From NCBI GenBank assembly GCA_016775335.1, contig JAEUGJ010000024.1, positions 1 through 43,985 of the forward strand: DNA of 43,985 nt. The letters run 5' to 3'. The position numbers were made by a program, and so were the translations under genes. This document shows, piece after piece, positions 1 through 8,054 of this stretch; position 1 is the first letter of the stretch; each line of letters opens with the position of its first letter. The DNA comes from Mogibacterium sp. (lineage in GTDB: Bacteria > Bacillota > Clostridia > Peptostreptococcales > Anaerovoracaceae). The notes under the pieces are model-generated. The model worked only from the letters and a program-made list of their open reading frames with translations, was not told where the DNA came from and ran no database searches.

Positions 1-41
1 TGTCTGCTGACATCATCAACGCTTGTAATCATGAAATCCAT
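1..41 (-). CDS. Partial ORF running off the left edge (mobile-element gene, unknown)
   Basis: Only the first 13 codons are inside the window. On the minus strand an ATG at 41 follows a good ribosome binding site (GGGGAGGT about 7 bases upstream) and reads MDFMITSVDDVSR before the edge; a second in-frame ATG lies at 32. It sits just downstream of the small membrane-protein gene and in the same direction, so it probably belongs to the same element operon. Too little is visible to name a family. Confidence 0.5.
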   Translation of the reverse strand, partial: MDFMITSVDDVSR

Positions 42-42
42 T

Positions 43-186
43 CTACATACCTCCCCACAAAATCATTGCTACCATCATTAACGTTCCGATTGTGCCTCCG
101 ATGTACATTCCCAGCGTATCGCCGTTGTACTCCTCAGCGTTTTCCTCTTCGAGGAACTTCTTAATCTTCAATCTGAAGTTCTTCAT
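43..186 (-). CDS. 47-residue membrane-anchored protein of the integrative element
   Basis: A small ORF beginning MKNFRLKIKKFLEEEN and ending in a hydrophobic stretch (residues about 27-44, IGGTIGTLMMVAMILW) that would make one membrane helix. A longer reading from 273 is possible, but the ATG at 186 has AAGGAG 8 bases upstream and is the better start. It overlaps the end of the upstream excisionase-like gene by 26 bases, which suggests translational coupling. The family is not recognised. The basic, charged N-terminus followed by one helix suggests a peripheral cytoplasmic domain on a membrane anchor. Confidence 0.55.
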   Translation of the reverse strand: MKNFRLKIKKFLEEENAEEYNGDTLGMYIGGTIGTLMMVAMILWGGM

Positions 187-340
187 AACCTGACTCCTTC
201 CCTTTCCGAAAATCATCGATATTGAGCCGAATACTTTTCCCGATTTTGTAGTATGGGATTGAATCGCTCTCAATAAGTCGGTATACAGATACCGTGCTAA
301 CCCCCATGATTTTCGCGAATTCTGATACCTTCACAAACAT
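161..340 (-). CDS. Excisionase-family (MerR-like winged helix) DNA-binding protein
   Basis: A 59-residue protein with the layout of the excisionase/HTH_17 family: VSEFAKIMGVSTVSVYRLIE at residues about 5-24 is the helix-turn-helix, followed by the typical IPYYKIGKSIRLNIDDF wing. Proteins of this family act as recombination directionality factors or small regulators of integrative elements. AAGGAGG lies just upstream. Two ATGs are adjacent (343 and 340); I give the second. It is downstream of the Cro-like gene and in the same direction, as in an early element operon. Whether it is a true excisionase or only a regulator cannot be told from sequence. Confidence 0.75.
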   Translation of the reverse strand: MFVKVSEFAKIMGVSTVSVYRLIESDSIPYYKIGKSIRLNIDDFRKGKESGYEELQIED

Positions 341-396
341 CACAGCCTCCTTGCGTTTACTTTCCTTAGCTATTACAACTACAAAAAGTAGCCGAT

Positions 397-606
397 TTAG
401 CTAAAAAAAATTTTCTTCATTTCCGCCATAGTTCTGATGTTAAGCAGTTCGCACAGCGTGTTTACTTCTTGTGACGTGAAAGCGTATACATTATTTCGCT
501 TAAGTCGAAACGCCTGATAAGTAATACCCATCGCTTTGCACAACTGACTTTTTTTTAGCCCTGATTCCTTAATTTTCACATCTAGAAGTTCTGTATTTAC
601 CATCAA
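397..606 (-). CDS. Small Cro/XRE-like HTH regulator
   Basis: A 69-residue protein with a phage-type helix-turn-helix (residues about 17-45: GLKKSQLCKAMGITYQAF, then an R/N-rich recognition region and a TSQEVNTLCELLNI helix). It faces the XRE repressor gene at 746 across a short regulatory region, the usual Cro/CI geometry of Gram-positive temperate elements. GGAGG lies upstream of two consecutive ATG codons. The likely role is an early lytic/excision switch protein that binds the palindrome at 637-654. Confidence is good for the fold, moderate for the role. Confidence 0.7.
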   Translation of the reverse strand: MMVNTELLDVKIKESGLKKSQLCKAMGITYQAFRLKRNNVYAFTSQEVNTLCELLNIRTMAEMKKIFFS

Positions 607-636
607 GCACCTCCTTCCTGTTGACTACTTTTCACA

Positions 637-654
637 GTCATATAATAACATGAC
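637..654. promoter_or_regulatory. Operator-like imperfect palindrome between divergent regulators
   Basis: GTCATATAATAACATGAC is an 18-bp imperfect dyad (7 of 9 positions pair). It overlaps the -10 box of the leftward promoter and sits between the Cro-like and XRE genes, so it is a natural repressor binding site. Binding is inferred. Confidence 0.5.
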
Positions 655-670
655 GGCTAATATAAGTCAA
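642..670 (-). promoter_or_regulatory. Sigma-A-type promoter for the leftward element operon
   Basis: On the minus strand, TTGACT (670-665) and TATTAT (647-642) are separated by exactly 17 bases. Transcription would start near 635, giving a leader of about 30 bases before the Cro-like gene. Confidence 0.6.
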
Positions 671-697
671 CGTGTTTTTTCAAAATTTTCAAACTTA

Positions 698-726
698 TTG
701 TTCACTTTTTTTCTATATGCTATTAT
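698..726 (+). promoter_or_regulatory. Possible promoter for the XRE repressor and integrase
   Basis: TTGTTC at 698-703 and TATTAT at 721-726 have a 17-base spacer. The start would fall near 733, so the transcript would begin almost at the ribosome binding site AGGAGG. That very short leader makes the assignment uncertain. Confidence 0.4.
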
Positions 727-745
727 TGCCTCAGGAGGTGGCGTT

Positions 746-1090
746 ATGAGTATTGAAACAATAGGGGATAGAGTAAAAAACAGAAGATTGGCAATGGATA
801 TGTCGCAGGAGGACCTGGCAAAAGCACTTGGGTACAAATCAAAAGCCTCGATATTCAAAATTGAAAATGGTTCCGGTGATATACCGAGAAGCAAGCTTCC
901 AAAATTTGCTTCCGTCTTAAACTGTTCAATTTCTTATTTAACAGGATGGAATGAATTAAAAACTTTTGACGATGAGCATATTGATAAAAGCTTATACGAT
1001 TTGCTATGCGACAAAATTGGTCGTTTATCTCCTTCCGATATGGAAAACGTCTCTGATTATATTGATTTTGTGATTAACAAAAGGAAGTAG
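746..1090 (+). CDS. XRE-family repressor (CI-like) of the integrative element
   Basis: A 114-residue protein with an N-terminal XRE helix-turn-helix (residues about 6-60: IGDRVKNRRLAMDMSQEDLAKALG, then ASIFKIENG) and a short C-terminal dimerisation-like part. I start it at the ATG at 746, because AGGAGG lies just before it and the upstream in-frame residues are hydrophobic with no homology look. It is two bases from the integrase start, so the two are co-transcribed. It probably maintains the integrated state and autoregulates through the operator at 637-654. Confidence 0.85.
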   Translation: MSIETIGDRVKNRRLAMDMSQEDLAKALGYKSKASIFKIENGSGDIPRSKLPKFASVLNCSISYLTGWNELKTFDDEHIDKSLYDLLCDKIGRLSPSDMENVSDYIDFVINKRK

Positions 1091-1092
1091 TC

Positions 1093-2220
1093 ATGCATAT
1101 AAAACAGCTCGAAAAGAATAAGTACAGAGTGTGGATTGATATTAACACCGATTATTTGGGGAAGAGAAAACAAAAGTCAAAAGTATTCTACGCTTCGACC
1201 AAACGGGAACTGAACACACAAATAAATGAATGGGTTGAGTCAATATCGGGAATATCCGCCCAATGCAGAACTGTTTCCGACATGTGTAATGCTGTATGGA
1301 GTCAGGTTATCAATAATAAATCCCCAAATACGATTCACACCTACAACGATCAGCGCAACCGCATAGACAACACCATCGGTTCGTTGCGCCTTGAAAAGCT
1401 TTCCCCTCGCACCCTTCAAATGTGGGTTGATGATTTATCTTCCGAGCTTTCACCGAGAACAATCCGATTCACATATTCCCTTCTTCGCAATTGTTGCTCT
1501 ATTGCTGTAACGTGGAATCTCATTAAAACAAATCCCTGTCACGATGTAAGCCTTCCTACCGTAAGAAAAAAAGAAGTGCAGATATTGTCGCCTGAAGATT
1601 TCTCTGTATTCTGTTCACACTTAGACGAACTGCCGCTAGATTATAAGGTGTGCTTTGAGCTTGCTTTATTCGGATCGCTTCGAAAAGGGGAAGTGTTAGG
1701 AATACTGGAAGATGAAATTCCTGATGATGGAAGATTCTATATTAAGCGTGCAAGGTATTCACCCAATTTAGGGGAAGTGTTTGTCAAGGAAACGAAAACA
1801 TCTTCCGGTGAACGGTTATGCATTCTGCCACAATTGGTTGTTGACGATGTTATAGCCCTTCGGAAACAGCACATACAAAGCAAGCTCAAATATGGGAAGG
1901 CGTGGATTGATTCACCTTATTTGCTGAAAGAAGAAAATGGAGAAGCTTTTCATGCTTCGCTATGCATAACAAGGCTACAATCCTATATGAAAAAAATCGG
2001 GCTTGAACCGATATCTTTTCACGCACTGCGTCACACATACGCTTCGATATGCATTTCATTAGGTGTGAATCCTGAGATAGTTTCTAAACGCATGGGACAT
2101 TCAAACCTTTCAACAACGCTAGGCATATACACGCACTTATTCGAGCAAAAAAATAATGACGACGAAATAGCGTCGGCATTAGGAACGATGTTATCTCAAT
2201 CTGTGGAAAAGTGCGAATAA
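1093..2220 (+). CDS. int: Tyrosine-type site-specific integrase
   Basis: A 375-residue phage/ICE integrase. It has an N-terminal AP2-like arm-binding domain (residues 1-50), a core-binding SAM-like domain (about 58-150) and a C-terminal catalytic domain. The catalytic residues are visible: R197 in GSLRKGE, H310 and R313 in HALRH, H336 in MGHS, and nucleophile Y346 in LGIYTHLF. It integrates and excises the element whose genes lie to its left. As the last gene of the element it should sit next to the attachment site, within the following 100-200 bases. The length and motifs are intact, so it is probably active. Confidence 0.95.
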   Translation: MHIKQLEKNKYRVWIDINTDYLGKRKQKSKVFYASTKRELNTQINEWVESISGISAQCRTVSDMCNAVWSQVINNKSPNTIHTYNDQRNRIDNTIGSLRLEKLSPRTLQMWVDDLSSELSPRTIRFTYSLLRNCCSIAVTWNLIKTNPCHDVSLPTVRKKEVQILSPEDFSVFCSHLDELPLDYKVCFELALFGSLRKGEVLGILEDEIPDDGRFYIKRARYSPNLGEVFVKETKTSSGERLCILPQLVVDDVIALRKQHIQSKLKYGKAWIDSPYLLKEENGEAFHASLCITRLQSYMKKIGLEPISFHALRHTYASICISLGVNPEIVSKRMGHSNLSTTLGIYTHLFEQKNNDDEIASALGTMLSQSVEKCE

Positions 2221-2397
2221 TCCTATCAAATGTTACGTTCTTGTTACACTTTTCAGAGTAGTTCTTCTCAAGCCTTTTAATATCAACGGTTACAATCAAA
2301 TTCTCACAAATTATTATTATATCTCAATTTCCCATAAAAGAAAAGTTTCATCCGGTCCACGGGTTTCCGTTATCCGATTTTCGAATAGTCCGTCCGG
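2221..2397. other. Probable right-end (att) region of the integrative element
   Basis: AT-rich non-coding DNA directly after the integrase stop, giving way to GC-richer DNA at about 2340. The attachment core should lie here by position, but without the left end I cannot identify the direct repeat. No tRNA or tmRNA 3' end is visible. I see no gene between 2221 and 2515. Confidence 0.35.
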
Positions 2398-2426
2398 TTG
2401 AACTCCGGCTTTAATGCTGATATGAT
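2398..2426 (+). promoter_or_regulatory. Promoter for the polysaccharide deacetylase operon
   Basis: TTGAAC at 2398-2403 and TATGAT at 2421-2426 have a 17-base spacer; a second -10-like TATAAT is at 2432-2437. The leader to the start codon at 2516 is about 80 bases. Confidence 0.5.
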
Positions 2427-2515
2427 AGCGGTATAATATTTCTACATATCGAAAGTGCGTTATATATCCAGTTATATGTAATGTATCGAATAAATGGAAC
2501 ACGCGAGGAACATCC

Positions 2516-3637
2516 ATGACCCATACAGAAAAACGTTCTCGGCGGAAGAATTCACGCATTCTTCTCATCATAATAATCATGCTGCTGCTCCTTCTGGGCG
2601 GGGTGCTGGTGATTCGCTATCAGGCCCATCACCAGATCGGCGGTCTCAGCCGAAAACCCGTCATCGCCTTGAAAGGGGACGAAACCCTAAAGCTGTATCC
2701 CGGCGAGAAATTTGCGGAGCCCGGGGTCACGGCCAAGGACTATCGGGGAAAGGACATTTCCGCCCACATTCAGACGGATTTGGATCAAAGCAGTTTCCGG
2801 AAGGACGGCACCCTGTGGAAAGCTTATAACGGAAAGATCACCTACACGCTGAAGGATTCCGGAAACCGGGTGAAGATGACCCGGAAAGTTCGCACGGCAT
2901 ACCGAAAGCCGGACCAAAGCGCTCCCAGCTACGGCCACGGCATCGCGGTCTGCATGTTTCACAACATCTACGATGCGAACAATCCGCCGGAGGATCTGAA
3001 CCCCAACTACATGTCCACGGAGGAACTGTCCGCCATCCTGCAGTACCTGATCGATGCGGATTACTATTTTCCATCCTGGCAGGAGCTGCGGGATTACATC
3101 GACGGAAAGATCGATTTGCCGGTGAAATCCGTGGTGCTCACCTTTGACGACTGCGCAAAGGATTTCCAGAAGTACGGAATTCCGGTGCTGGAAAAATACA
3201 ATATCACCGCTACCAGTTTCGTCATCTGTGCCAAGAACGGCAAAGAGGTGCTTCAGAAATACGGCGATGCCAAGCACATCAACTTCCAGTCTCACTCCTA
3301 CAATATGCACCGTCCCGGCGGAACCATCGGCCACGGAGGTGTTTTTACCGCCCTGTCTCAGGAAGAAGGCGTGGAGGATCTGAAGAAATCCATCGACATG
3401 CTGGGCAGCGGCGAGGCTTTCGCCTACCCCTTCGGGGATTACACGGACACCTGTGAGGCGGCGGTGGAGGAAGCGGGCTTCCTCTGTGCTTTTACCACCG
3501 AATACGGAAAAGTGCACCCGGGAGACGACCCCTACCTGCTGCCGCGAATTCGTGTGAACGGGGGATGCACCCCGGAGGAATTCGCCCGAGACATTTCGGA
3601 CGGTCAAGAAGAATCAGAACAACAGACAGAACAATAG
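2516..3637 (+). CDS. Membrane-anchored polysaccharide deacetylase (NodB homology domain)
   Basis: A 373-residue protein. It has a basic N-terminus, one membrane helix (about 14-33), an Ig-like/DUF5011-type domain (about 47-115) and a carbohydrate esterase family 4 domain (about 140-355). Family motifs are visible: TFDDC at 209-213 (normally TFDDG), HSYNMH at 260-265 with the two metal His residues, and YPFGDY at 304-309. Such enzymes remove acetyl groups from peptidoglycan or another surface polysaccharide outside the membrane. The Gly-to-Cys change after the Asp pair is unusual but the Asp residues are kept. GAGGAA precedes the start. The next gene begins 10 bases downstream. Confidence 0.88.
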   Translation: MTHTEKRSRRKNSRILLIIIIMLLLLLGGVLVIRYQAHHQIGGLSRKPVIALKGDETLKLYPGEKFAEPGVTAKDYRGKDISAHIQTDLDQSSFRKDGTLWKAYNGKITYTLKDSGNRVKMTRKVRTAYRKPDQSAPSYGHGIAVCMFHNIYDANNPPEDLNPNYMSTEELSAILQYLIDADYYFPSWQELRDYIDGKIDLPVKSVVLTFDDCAKDFQKYGIPVLEKYNITATSFVICAKNGKEVLQKYGDAKHINFQSHSYNMHRPGGTIGHGGVFTALSQEEGVEDLKKSIDMLGSGEAFAYPFGDYTDTCEAAVEEAGFLCAFTTEYGKVHPGDDPYLLPRIRVNGGCTPEEFARDISDGQEESEQQTEQ

Positions 3638-3647
3638 AGAGGATGCC

Positions 3648-4877
3648 ATGCTGAACAATCGTAAAAACATTATTCGACATTTGAACAACCATCTCCGGGC
3701 CAACGGGCACGTAATCGGTGCGTCTTCCGGCTGCGGACACACCGCGCTGTCTTCCGTTACCGGCGGGGCCGACATGGTGCTGGCCCTCAGCGCCGGCTGC
3801 TTCCGGGCGGCCGGGCGGCCTTCTTTCGCCAGCTACCTGTGCTACGGAAACAGCAATCGATTGGTGGAATCCTTTGCCGCGCGGGAACTGCTGACCCTGC
3901 TCCCATACACCCCGGTGCTCTTCGGGCTGAACTGTTCGGATCCCACCATCGAACTCCGGGATTACATCCAAGAGATTCAGAATTCCGGACTTTCCGGCAT
4001 CGTCAACTTCCCGTCTGTCGCGCTGATTGACGGAGTTTTTCGGGAAGCGTTGGAGGAAGAAGGACTGGGGTTCGACAATGAGGTGGAAGCCATCCGAATT
4101 GCCCACGAGCTGGATTTCTTCACCCTGGCTTTTGTGTGCAGCAAGGAGCAGGCGGAAGCCATGATTGATGCGGGAGCGGATGTTATCTGCGCTCACTTGG
4201 GCCTCACCCCGGGTGGAACCATGGGCCCGAAAAAAACGCAATCTCTCGAGAAAGCGAAGAAACTGGCGGACGAGGTGTTCTCCGTATGCCTGAAGAAGGC
4301 GCCGGACCGAATCCGCATGGTCTATGCCGGTCCGATCAAATCGCCGATGGATCTCCAGTACTTCTACGAGAATACGGCGGCGCAGGGTTTTATCGGCGGA
4401 TCCTCTTTCGAACGAATTCCTTCGGAACGAGCAATCATCTCCTCCACCCGCGCCTTCAAGTATCCCATGGACAACGCACTGGACGAGAAGCGGACGGCCG
4501 CCATGGAGGGAATGGAAGCTTCCCGAAACTACATCGAATTCGTGCAGCAGCACATTCGCCAGAGCTACGAACAGCCGATTACCCTGCAGGCACTCTCCAC
4601 GGTGCTGCACGTTTCCACCCCGTACCTGAGTACCCTCTTCAAAAAGAAAATGGGCATCAGCTTTACGGAATACCTGATTCGCTTCCGGCTCAACAAAGCC
4701 TGCGAGCTGCTGGAGGTCAGCGAACTGCCGATTCAGGAAGTTGCCCTTCGGGTGGGATATCCGGATTCGGTGCAGTTCAGCAAGATTTTCAAGAAGTATA
4801 AGGGCATGGCGCCGCGGAACTACAAAACCATGCTGCGGTCGAAGCAGCATGCGGATGTCACAAAAAATCAACCATAA
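3648..4877 (+). CDS. PEP-hydrolase-like TIM-barrel domain fused to an AraC-type HTH regulator
   Basis: A 409-residue fusion. Residues 1 to about 285 form a TIM-barrel domain of the PEP_hydrolase/Tm-1 C-terminal family, clearly homologous to the separate protein encoded at 6257. Shared blocks include NFPxVxLIDGVFR, AHxGLTxxGTxG and GxSSxER. Residues about 300-395 are an AraC DNA-binding domain with two helix-turn-helix motifs, ending in the family signature (IQEVALRVGYPDSVQFSKIFKKYKGMAP). The barrel probably acts as the ligand sensor for the metabolite handled by the downstream gene pair, with the HTH acting on the promoter near 4960. Ten bases separate it from the deacetylase gene. The sensor role is inference; the fusion is seen directly. 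Confidence 0.88.
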   Translation: MLNNRKNIIRHLNNHLRANGHVIGASSGCGHTALSSVTGGADMVLALSAGCFRAAGRPSFASYLCYGNSNRLVESFAARELLTLLPYTPVLFGLNCSDPTIELRDYIQEIQNSGLSGIVNFPSVALIDGVFREALEEEGLGFDNEVEAIRIAHELDFFTLAFVCSKEQAEAMIDAGADVICAHLGLTPGGTMGPKKTQSLEKAKKLADEVFSVCLKKAPDRIRMVYAGPIKSPMDLQYFYENTAAQGFIGGSSFERIPSERAIISSTRAFKYPMDNALDEKRTAAMEGMEASRNYIEFVQQHIRQSYEQPITLQALSTVLHVSTPYLSTLFKKKMGISFTEYLIRFRLNKACELLEVSELPIQEVALRVGYPDSVQFSKIFKKYKGMAPRNYKTMLRSKQHADVTKNQP

Positions 4878-4951
4878 GTTTTTCTTATAACAAAAATATT
4901 ACATAAACACAACTTTTAGTAATCAAAACATATTTTATCCTCTTTTGTTCG

Positions 4952-4960
4952 TGCTAGAAT
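4952..4960 (+). promoter_or_regulatory. Extended -10 promoter for the UPF0261/TIM-barrel pair
   Basis: TGCTAGAAT is a TGn-extended -10 element with only a weak -35 (around 4932-4937). That is typical of a promoter needing an activator such as the AraC protein encoded just upstream. The AT-rich 120-base gap 4878-4997 holds no gene. Confidence 0.45.
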
Positions 4961-4997
4961 ACAATTAAGAAGAGTCGGACTAAGGAGGTATATGACA

Positions 4998-6200
4998 ATG
5001 AAAACGGTTGCAGTACTCGGAACCTTTGACACCAAAGGCAAAGAGCTTAAGTACATCAAAGAGTGCATCGAAGAGCAGGGTTTGAAAACCCTCTGCATCA
5101 ACACCGGTGTATTCGAACCTGTGGTCGAACCGGATATCAGCAGCGCAGAGGTTGCGGCGGCGGTGGGTGCCGACATCAACGCCATCGTAGAGAAGCGCGA
5201 TCGGGCGACCGCTACAGAAGTTTTATCCAAGGGAACGGAGAAGTTGATTCCTCAGCTCTATGCCGAGGGAAAATTCGACGGCATTATTTCCATCGGCGGA
5301 TCCGGCGGAACCGCACTGGCTACTCCGGCAATGCGGCAGCTTCCACTGGGAGTTCCGAAAGTGATGGTCTCCACCATGGCATCCGGAGATGTTTCCCCCT
5401 ATGTGGGAACCAGCGACATCGTCATGATTCCATCCGTTGTGGATGCGGAAGGTCTGAATGACATCTCTAAAGTAATTTTCAGCAACGCAGCCAATGCCGT
5501 TGTGGGCATGGTTCAGAACCGGAAGGAAATCGAAAGCGACGGCAAGCCGCTTCTGGCCGCTACCATGTTCGGCGTAACCACTCCGTGCGTAAAGGCAGCA
5601 GAAGATTACCTTCATGAACAGGGATACGACGTATTGGTATTCCACGCAACCGGAACCGGCGGCAAATGCATGGAAGCCCTCATCGACCAGGGATTCATCA
5701 AGGGCGTGCTGGATCTCACCACCACCGAGTGGTGTGATGAAGTGGTCGGCGGCGTTCTCAACGCAGGACCGGACCGTCTCACCGCAGCGGGCAAAAACGG
5801 CATTCCGCAGGTGGTTTCCGTAGGTGCACTGGACATGGTTAACTTCGGACCGATGGATACGGTTCCGGCGCAGTTCAAGGATCGGAATCTGTACAAGCAC
5901 AATCCAACGGTTACCCTGATGCGCACCACTGCCGATGAGCTGAAGTCCATTGGCCATGAAATCGCTTCCCGCTTGGCAGATGCCACGGGCAAAACCACAC
6001 TGATTCTTCCGCTGAAGGGCGTGTCCATGATTGACGTGGAAGGTCAGCCGTTCTACGATGCCGAAGCGGACAAGGCGTTGTTCGATACGCTCCGCACCGA
6101 GCTGGAAGGCTCCAACGTAGAAATTGTAGAGCTGGATACGGATATCAACGACAAGGAATTCGCCGTTGCAGCGGCAAAGAAACTCATTTCCCTTCTGTAA
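4998..6200 (+). CDS. UPF0261 / Tm-1-like ATP-binding domain protein
   Basis: A 400-residue protein of the UPF0261 family (Pfam PF06792), the same domain as the N-terminal half of the plant antiviral protein Tm-1. Visible features are the N-terminal AVLGTFDTKGKE block, a glycine loop GGSGGT at about residues 100-105 expected to bind nucleotide phosphate, and conserved FHATGTGGKCMEALI. The start at 4998 has AGGAGG 9 bases upstream; the ATG at 4992 is too close to it. In plants this domain and the PEP-hydrolase-like barrel are one polypeptide; here they are adjacent genes, which supports a physical or metabolic partnership. The biochemical reaction is not known to me. Confidence 0.9.
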   Translation: MKTVAVLGTFDTKGKELKYIKECIEEQGLKTLCINTGVFEPVVEPDISSAEVAAAVGADINAIVEKRDRATATEVLSKGTEKLIPQLYAEGKFDGIISIGGSGGTALATPAMRQLPLGVPKVMVSTMASGDVSPYVGTSDIVMIPSVVDAEGLNDISKVIFSNAANAVVGMVQNRKEIESDGKPLLAATMFGVTTPCVKAAEDYLHEQGYDVLVFHATGTGGKCMEALIDQGFIKGVLDLTTTEWCDEVVGGVLNAGPDRLTAAGKNGIPQVVSVGALDMVNFGPMDTVPAQFKDRNLYKHNPTVTLMRTTADELKSIGHEIASRLADATGKTTLILPLKGVSMIDVEGQPFYDAEADKALFDTLRTELEGSNVEIVELDTDINDKEFAVAAAKKLISLL

Positions 6201-6256
6201 GCAGAATCGGAAACGTCAAACGCATGAATCTATTTTTATAACGAAAGGGGTACACA

Positions 6257-7087
6257 ATGAATAGACTTACAAGAGAAGAAAACATCGCAAAATTCAAAGA
6301 ACAGATTGCAAGCGGCAAAATCCTGGTAGGCGTTGGCGCCGGAACCGGAATCACCGCAAAGAGCAGTGAAGCCGGTGGCGCAGACATCCTGATTATTTAC
6401 AACTCCGGACGCTACAGAATGGCCGGCCGCGGATCTCTGGCAGGCCTGCTGTCCTACGGCGATGCCAACCAGATCGTCGTTGAGATGGGTGCCGAGGTTC
6501 TGCCTGTGGTAAAGGAAACTCCGGTTCTCGCCGGCGTATGCGGTACCGACCCGTTCCGCGTTATGGACATTTACCTGCAGCAGCTGAAGGATCAGGGTTT
6601 CAGCGGTGTTCAGAACTTCCCGACCGTTGGTCTGATTGACGGCGTATTCCGTCAGAACCTGGAAGAGACCGGCATGGGTTACGGCCTGGAGGTTGACATG
6701 ATCCGCAAAGCCCACGAGCTGGATATGCTCACCTGCCCATACGTATTCGATGCAGAGCAGTCCGCTGCAATGGCCGAAGCCGGTGCGGACATCATCGTTG
6801 CCCACATGGGACTGACCTCCAAGGGAACCATCGGTGCAAAGACCGTTCTGTCCCTGGACGATTGCATTCCGAGAATTAAGGATATTATCAAAGCAGCAAG
6901 AGACGTAAATCCGGATGTTATGGTTATCTGCCACGGCGGCCCGATTGCAGAGCCGAAGGATGCGCAGTACATCATCAGCAACATTCCGGAACTGGATGGC
7001 TTCTTCGGTGCTTCCTCCATCGAGAGATTCGCCGCAGAAAGAGGAATCAAGGCACAGACCGAAGATTTCAAGGCAATCCAGAAGTAA
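6257..7087 (+). CDS. PEP-hydrolase-like TIM-barrel protein (Tm-1 C-terminal domain family)
   Basis: A 276-residue single-domain protein of the TIM-barrel family often labelled phosphoenolpyruvate hydrolase-like (PF09370). Conserved blocks are GVGAGTGITAKSSEAGGAD, GRYRMAGRGS, NFPTVGLIDGVFR, AHMGLTSKGTIG, CHGGPI and FGASSIERFA. GAAAGGGG lies upstream. It is in the same transcript as the UPF0261 gene (56-base gap) and is followed by a strong terminator at 7134-7165. Probably a small-molecule enzyme acting with the UPF0261 protein; the substrate is unknown. The AraC regulator upstream carries a diverged copy. Confidence 0.88.
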   Translation: MNRLTREENIAKFKEQIASGKILVGVGAGTGITAKSSEAGGADILIIYNSGRYRMAGRGSLAGLLSYGDANQIVVEMGAEVLPVVKETPVLAGVCGTDPFRVMDIYLQQLKDQGFSGVQNFPTVGLIDGVFRQNLEETGMGYGLEVDMIRKAHELDMLTCPYVFDAEQSAAMAEAGADIIVAHMGLTSKGTIGAKTVLSLDDCIPRIKDIIKAARDVNPDVMVICHGGPIAEPKDAQYIISNIPELDGFFGASSIERFAAERGIKAQTEDFKAIQK

Positions 7088-7133
7088 TCAAGTCGCCGGT
7101 ACATTGACAACTTGTGGGATTGACAGCATAGAG

Positions 7134-7165
7134 AAGGGATTGCGGTTTTCGCAGTCCCTTTTTCT
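7134..7165 (+). terminator. Rho-independent terminator after the TIM-barrel gene
   Basis: An 11-bp stem AAGGGATTGCG / CGCAGTCCCTT (one G-T pair) with a GTTTT loop, followed by a run of five T. It closes the UPF0261 operon. Confidence 0.85.
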
Positions 7166-7166
7166 A

Positions 7167-7175
7167 TGGTAGAAT
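7167..7175 (+). promoter_or_regulatory. Extended -10 promoter for the metallo-hydrolase gene
   Basis: TGGTAGAAT fits a TGn-extended -10 box immediately after the terminator; no good -35 is visible. It would give the downstream gene its own transcript with a leader of about 65 bases. Confidence 0.35.
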
Positions 7176-7246
7176 ATATCATAAAAAAACAATCCGGACG
7201 GCAAGGGTGTCCGGGAGAACTTCGGAGATTACGAAAGGATATTCTC

Positions 7247-8053
7247 ATGGAAATGAACGTACTGGGGACCGGCTTTGCGCTGGCCACAAAAAATTATAAT
7301 ACTTGCTTTGCCCTGGAGGAAAACGGCAGCCTCTTCCTGGTGGACGGCGGCGGCGGAAATCAGATCCTCCGGCAGCTGGAACAATCCTTCCTGGACTGGC
7401 GGGATGTTCACGACATCTTCGTCACCCACCAGCATGTGGACCATTTTATGGGCATCATCTGGATGATGCGGCGAATCGGTTACGGAATGGAACTGAATGA
7501 TTATGAGGGAGAGGTGCGCATCTACTCTTCCCGGACGGTGATTGACAAAATTGACAAAGTGGCGCACCTGCTTCTCCGGCCACAGGAGCTGTGCCACATC
7601 GGCAGCCGCATCCACCTCATTCCAGTGGAAGACGGCGAAACCGCCCGGGTGCTGGGCCATCCCATCACCTTTTTCGACATCGGAAATCCGAAAACAATCC
7701 AGTTCGGATTTTCCCTGGAATACGAACCGGGAAAACGTCTCACCTGCCTGGGAGACGAATCTTGCCGCCCGGAGGGGGAAAAATACGTGGAAGGCAGCGA
7801 ATGGCTCCTGCACGAAGCCTTCTGCCTGGAAGCGGACAGTGACATCTTCCACCCGCACAAAATCGCCCACTCCACGGTAAAGGATGCCTGCGAGCTGGCG
7901 GAGCGGTACTCCGTGCCGAACCTCATCCTGTACCATACGGAGGAATCCCACGGGGATCAACGGCAAAAGCGGTATCTGGAGGAAGGCCGGAAGTACTTCT
8001 CCGGAAACCTACTGGTGCCGGAGGATTTGGATGTGATTTCGCTCCATAGTTAA
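7247..8053 (+). CDS. Metallo-beta-lactamase-fold hydrolase (RNase Z / AtsA-like)
   Basis: A 268-residue protein. The metal-binding signature HQHVDH is at about 61-66, preceded by a G-rich LVDGGGG strand, with further ligands in CLGDES, an HPHKIAH segment and LYHTE near the C-terminus. This layout is that of the ribonuclease Z/arylsulfatase-like branch of the superfamily, but the length and missing exosite make tRNase Z itself unlikely. I start it at 7247, where GAAAGG lies upstream. The substrate is unknown. It follows the Tm-1-family cluster but has its own promoter-like signal. Confidence 0.8.
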   Translation: MEMNVLGTGFALATKNYNTCFALEENGSLFLVDGGGGNQILRQLEQSFLDWRDVHDIFVTHQHVDHFMGIIWMMRRIGYGMELNDYEGEVRIYSSRTVIDKIDKVAHLLLRPQELCHIGSRIHLIPVEDGETARVLGHPITFFDIGNPKTIQFGFSLEYEPGKRLTCLGDESCRPEGEKYVEGSEWLLHEAFCLEADSDIFHPHKIAHSTVKDACELAERYSVPNLILYHTEESHGDQRQKRYLEEGRKYFSGNLLVPEDLDVISLHS

Positions 8054-8054
8054 T

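Noticed and set aside
2317..2580. 87-codon minus-strand frame before the deacetylase gene
   Set aside because: It covers the deacetylase promoter and start on the other strand, and has no ribosome site or recognisable motif.
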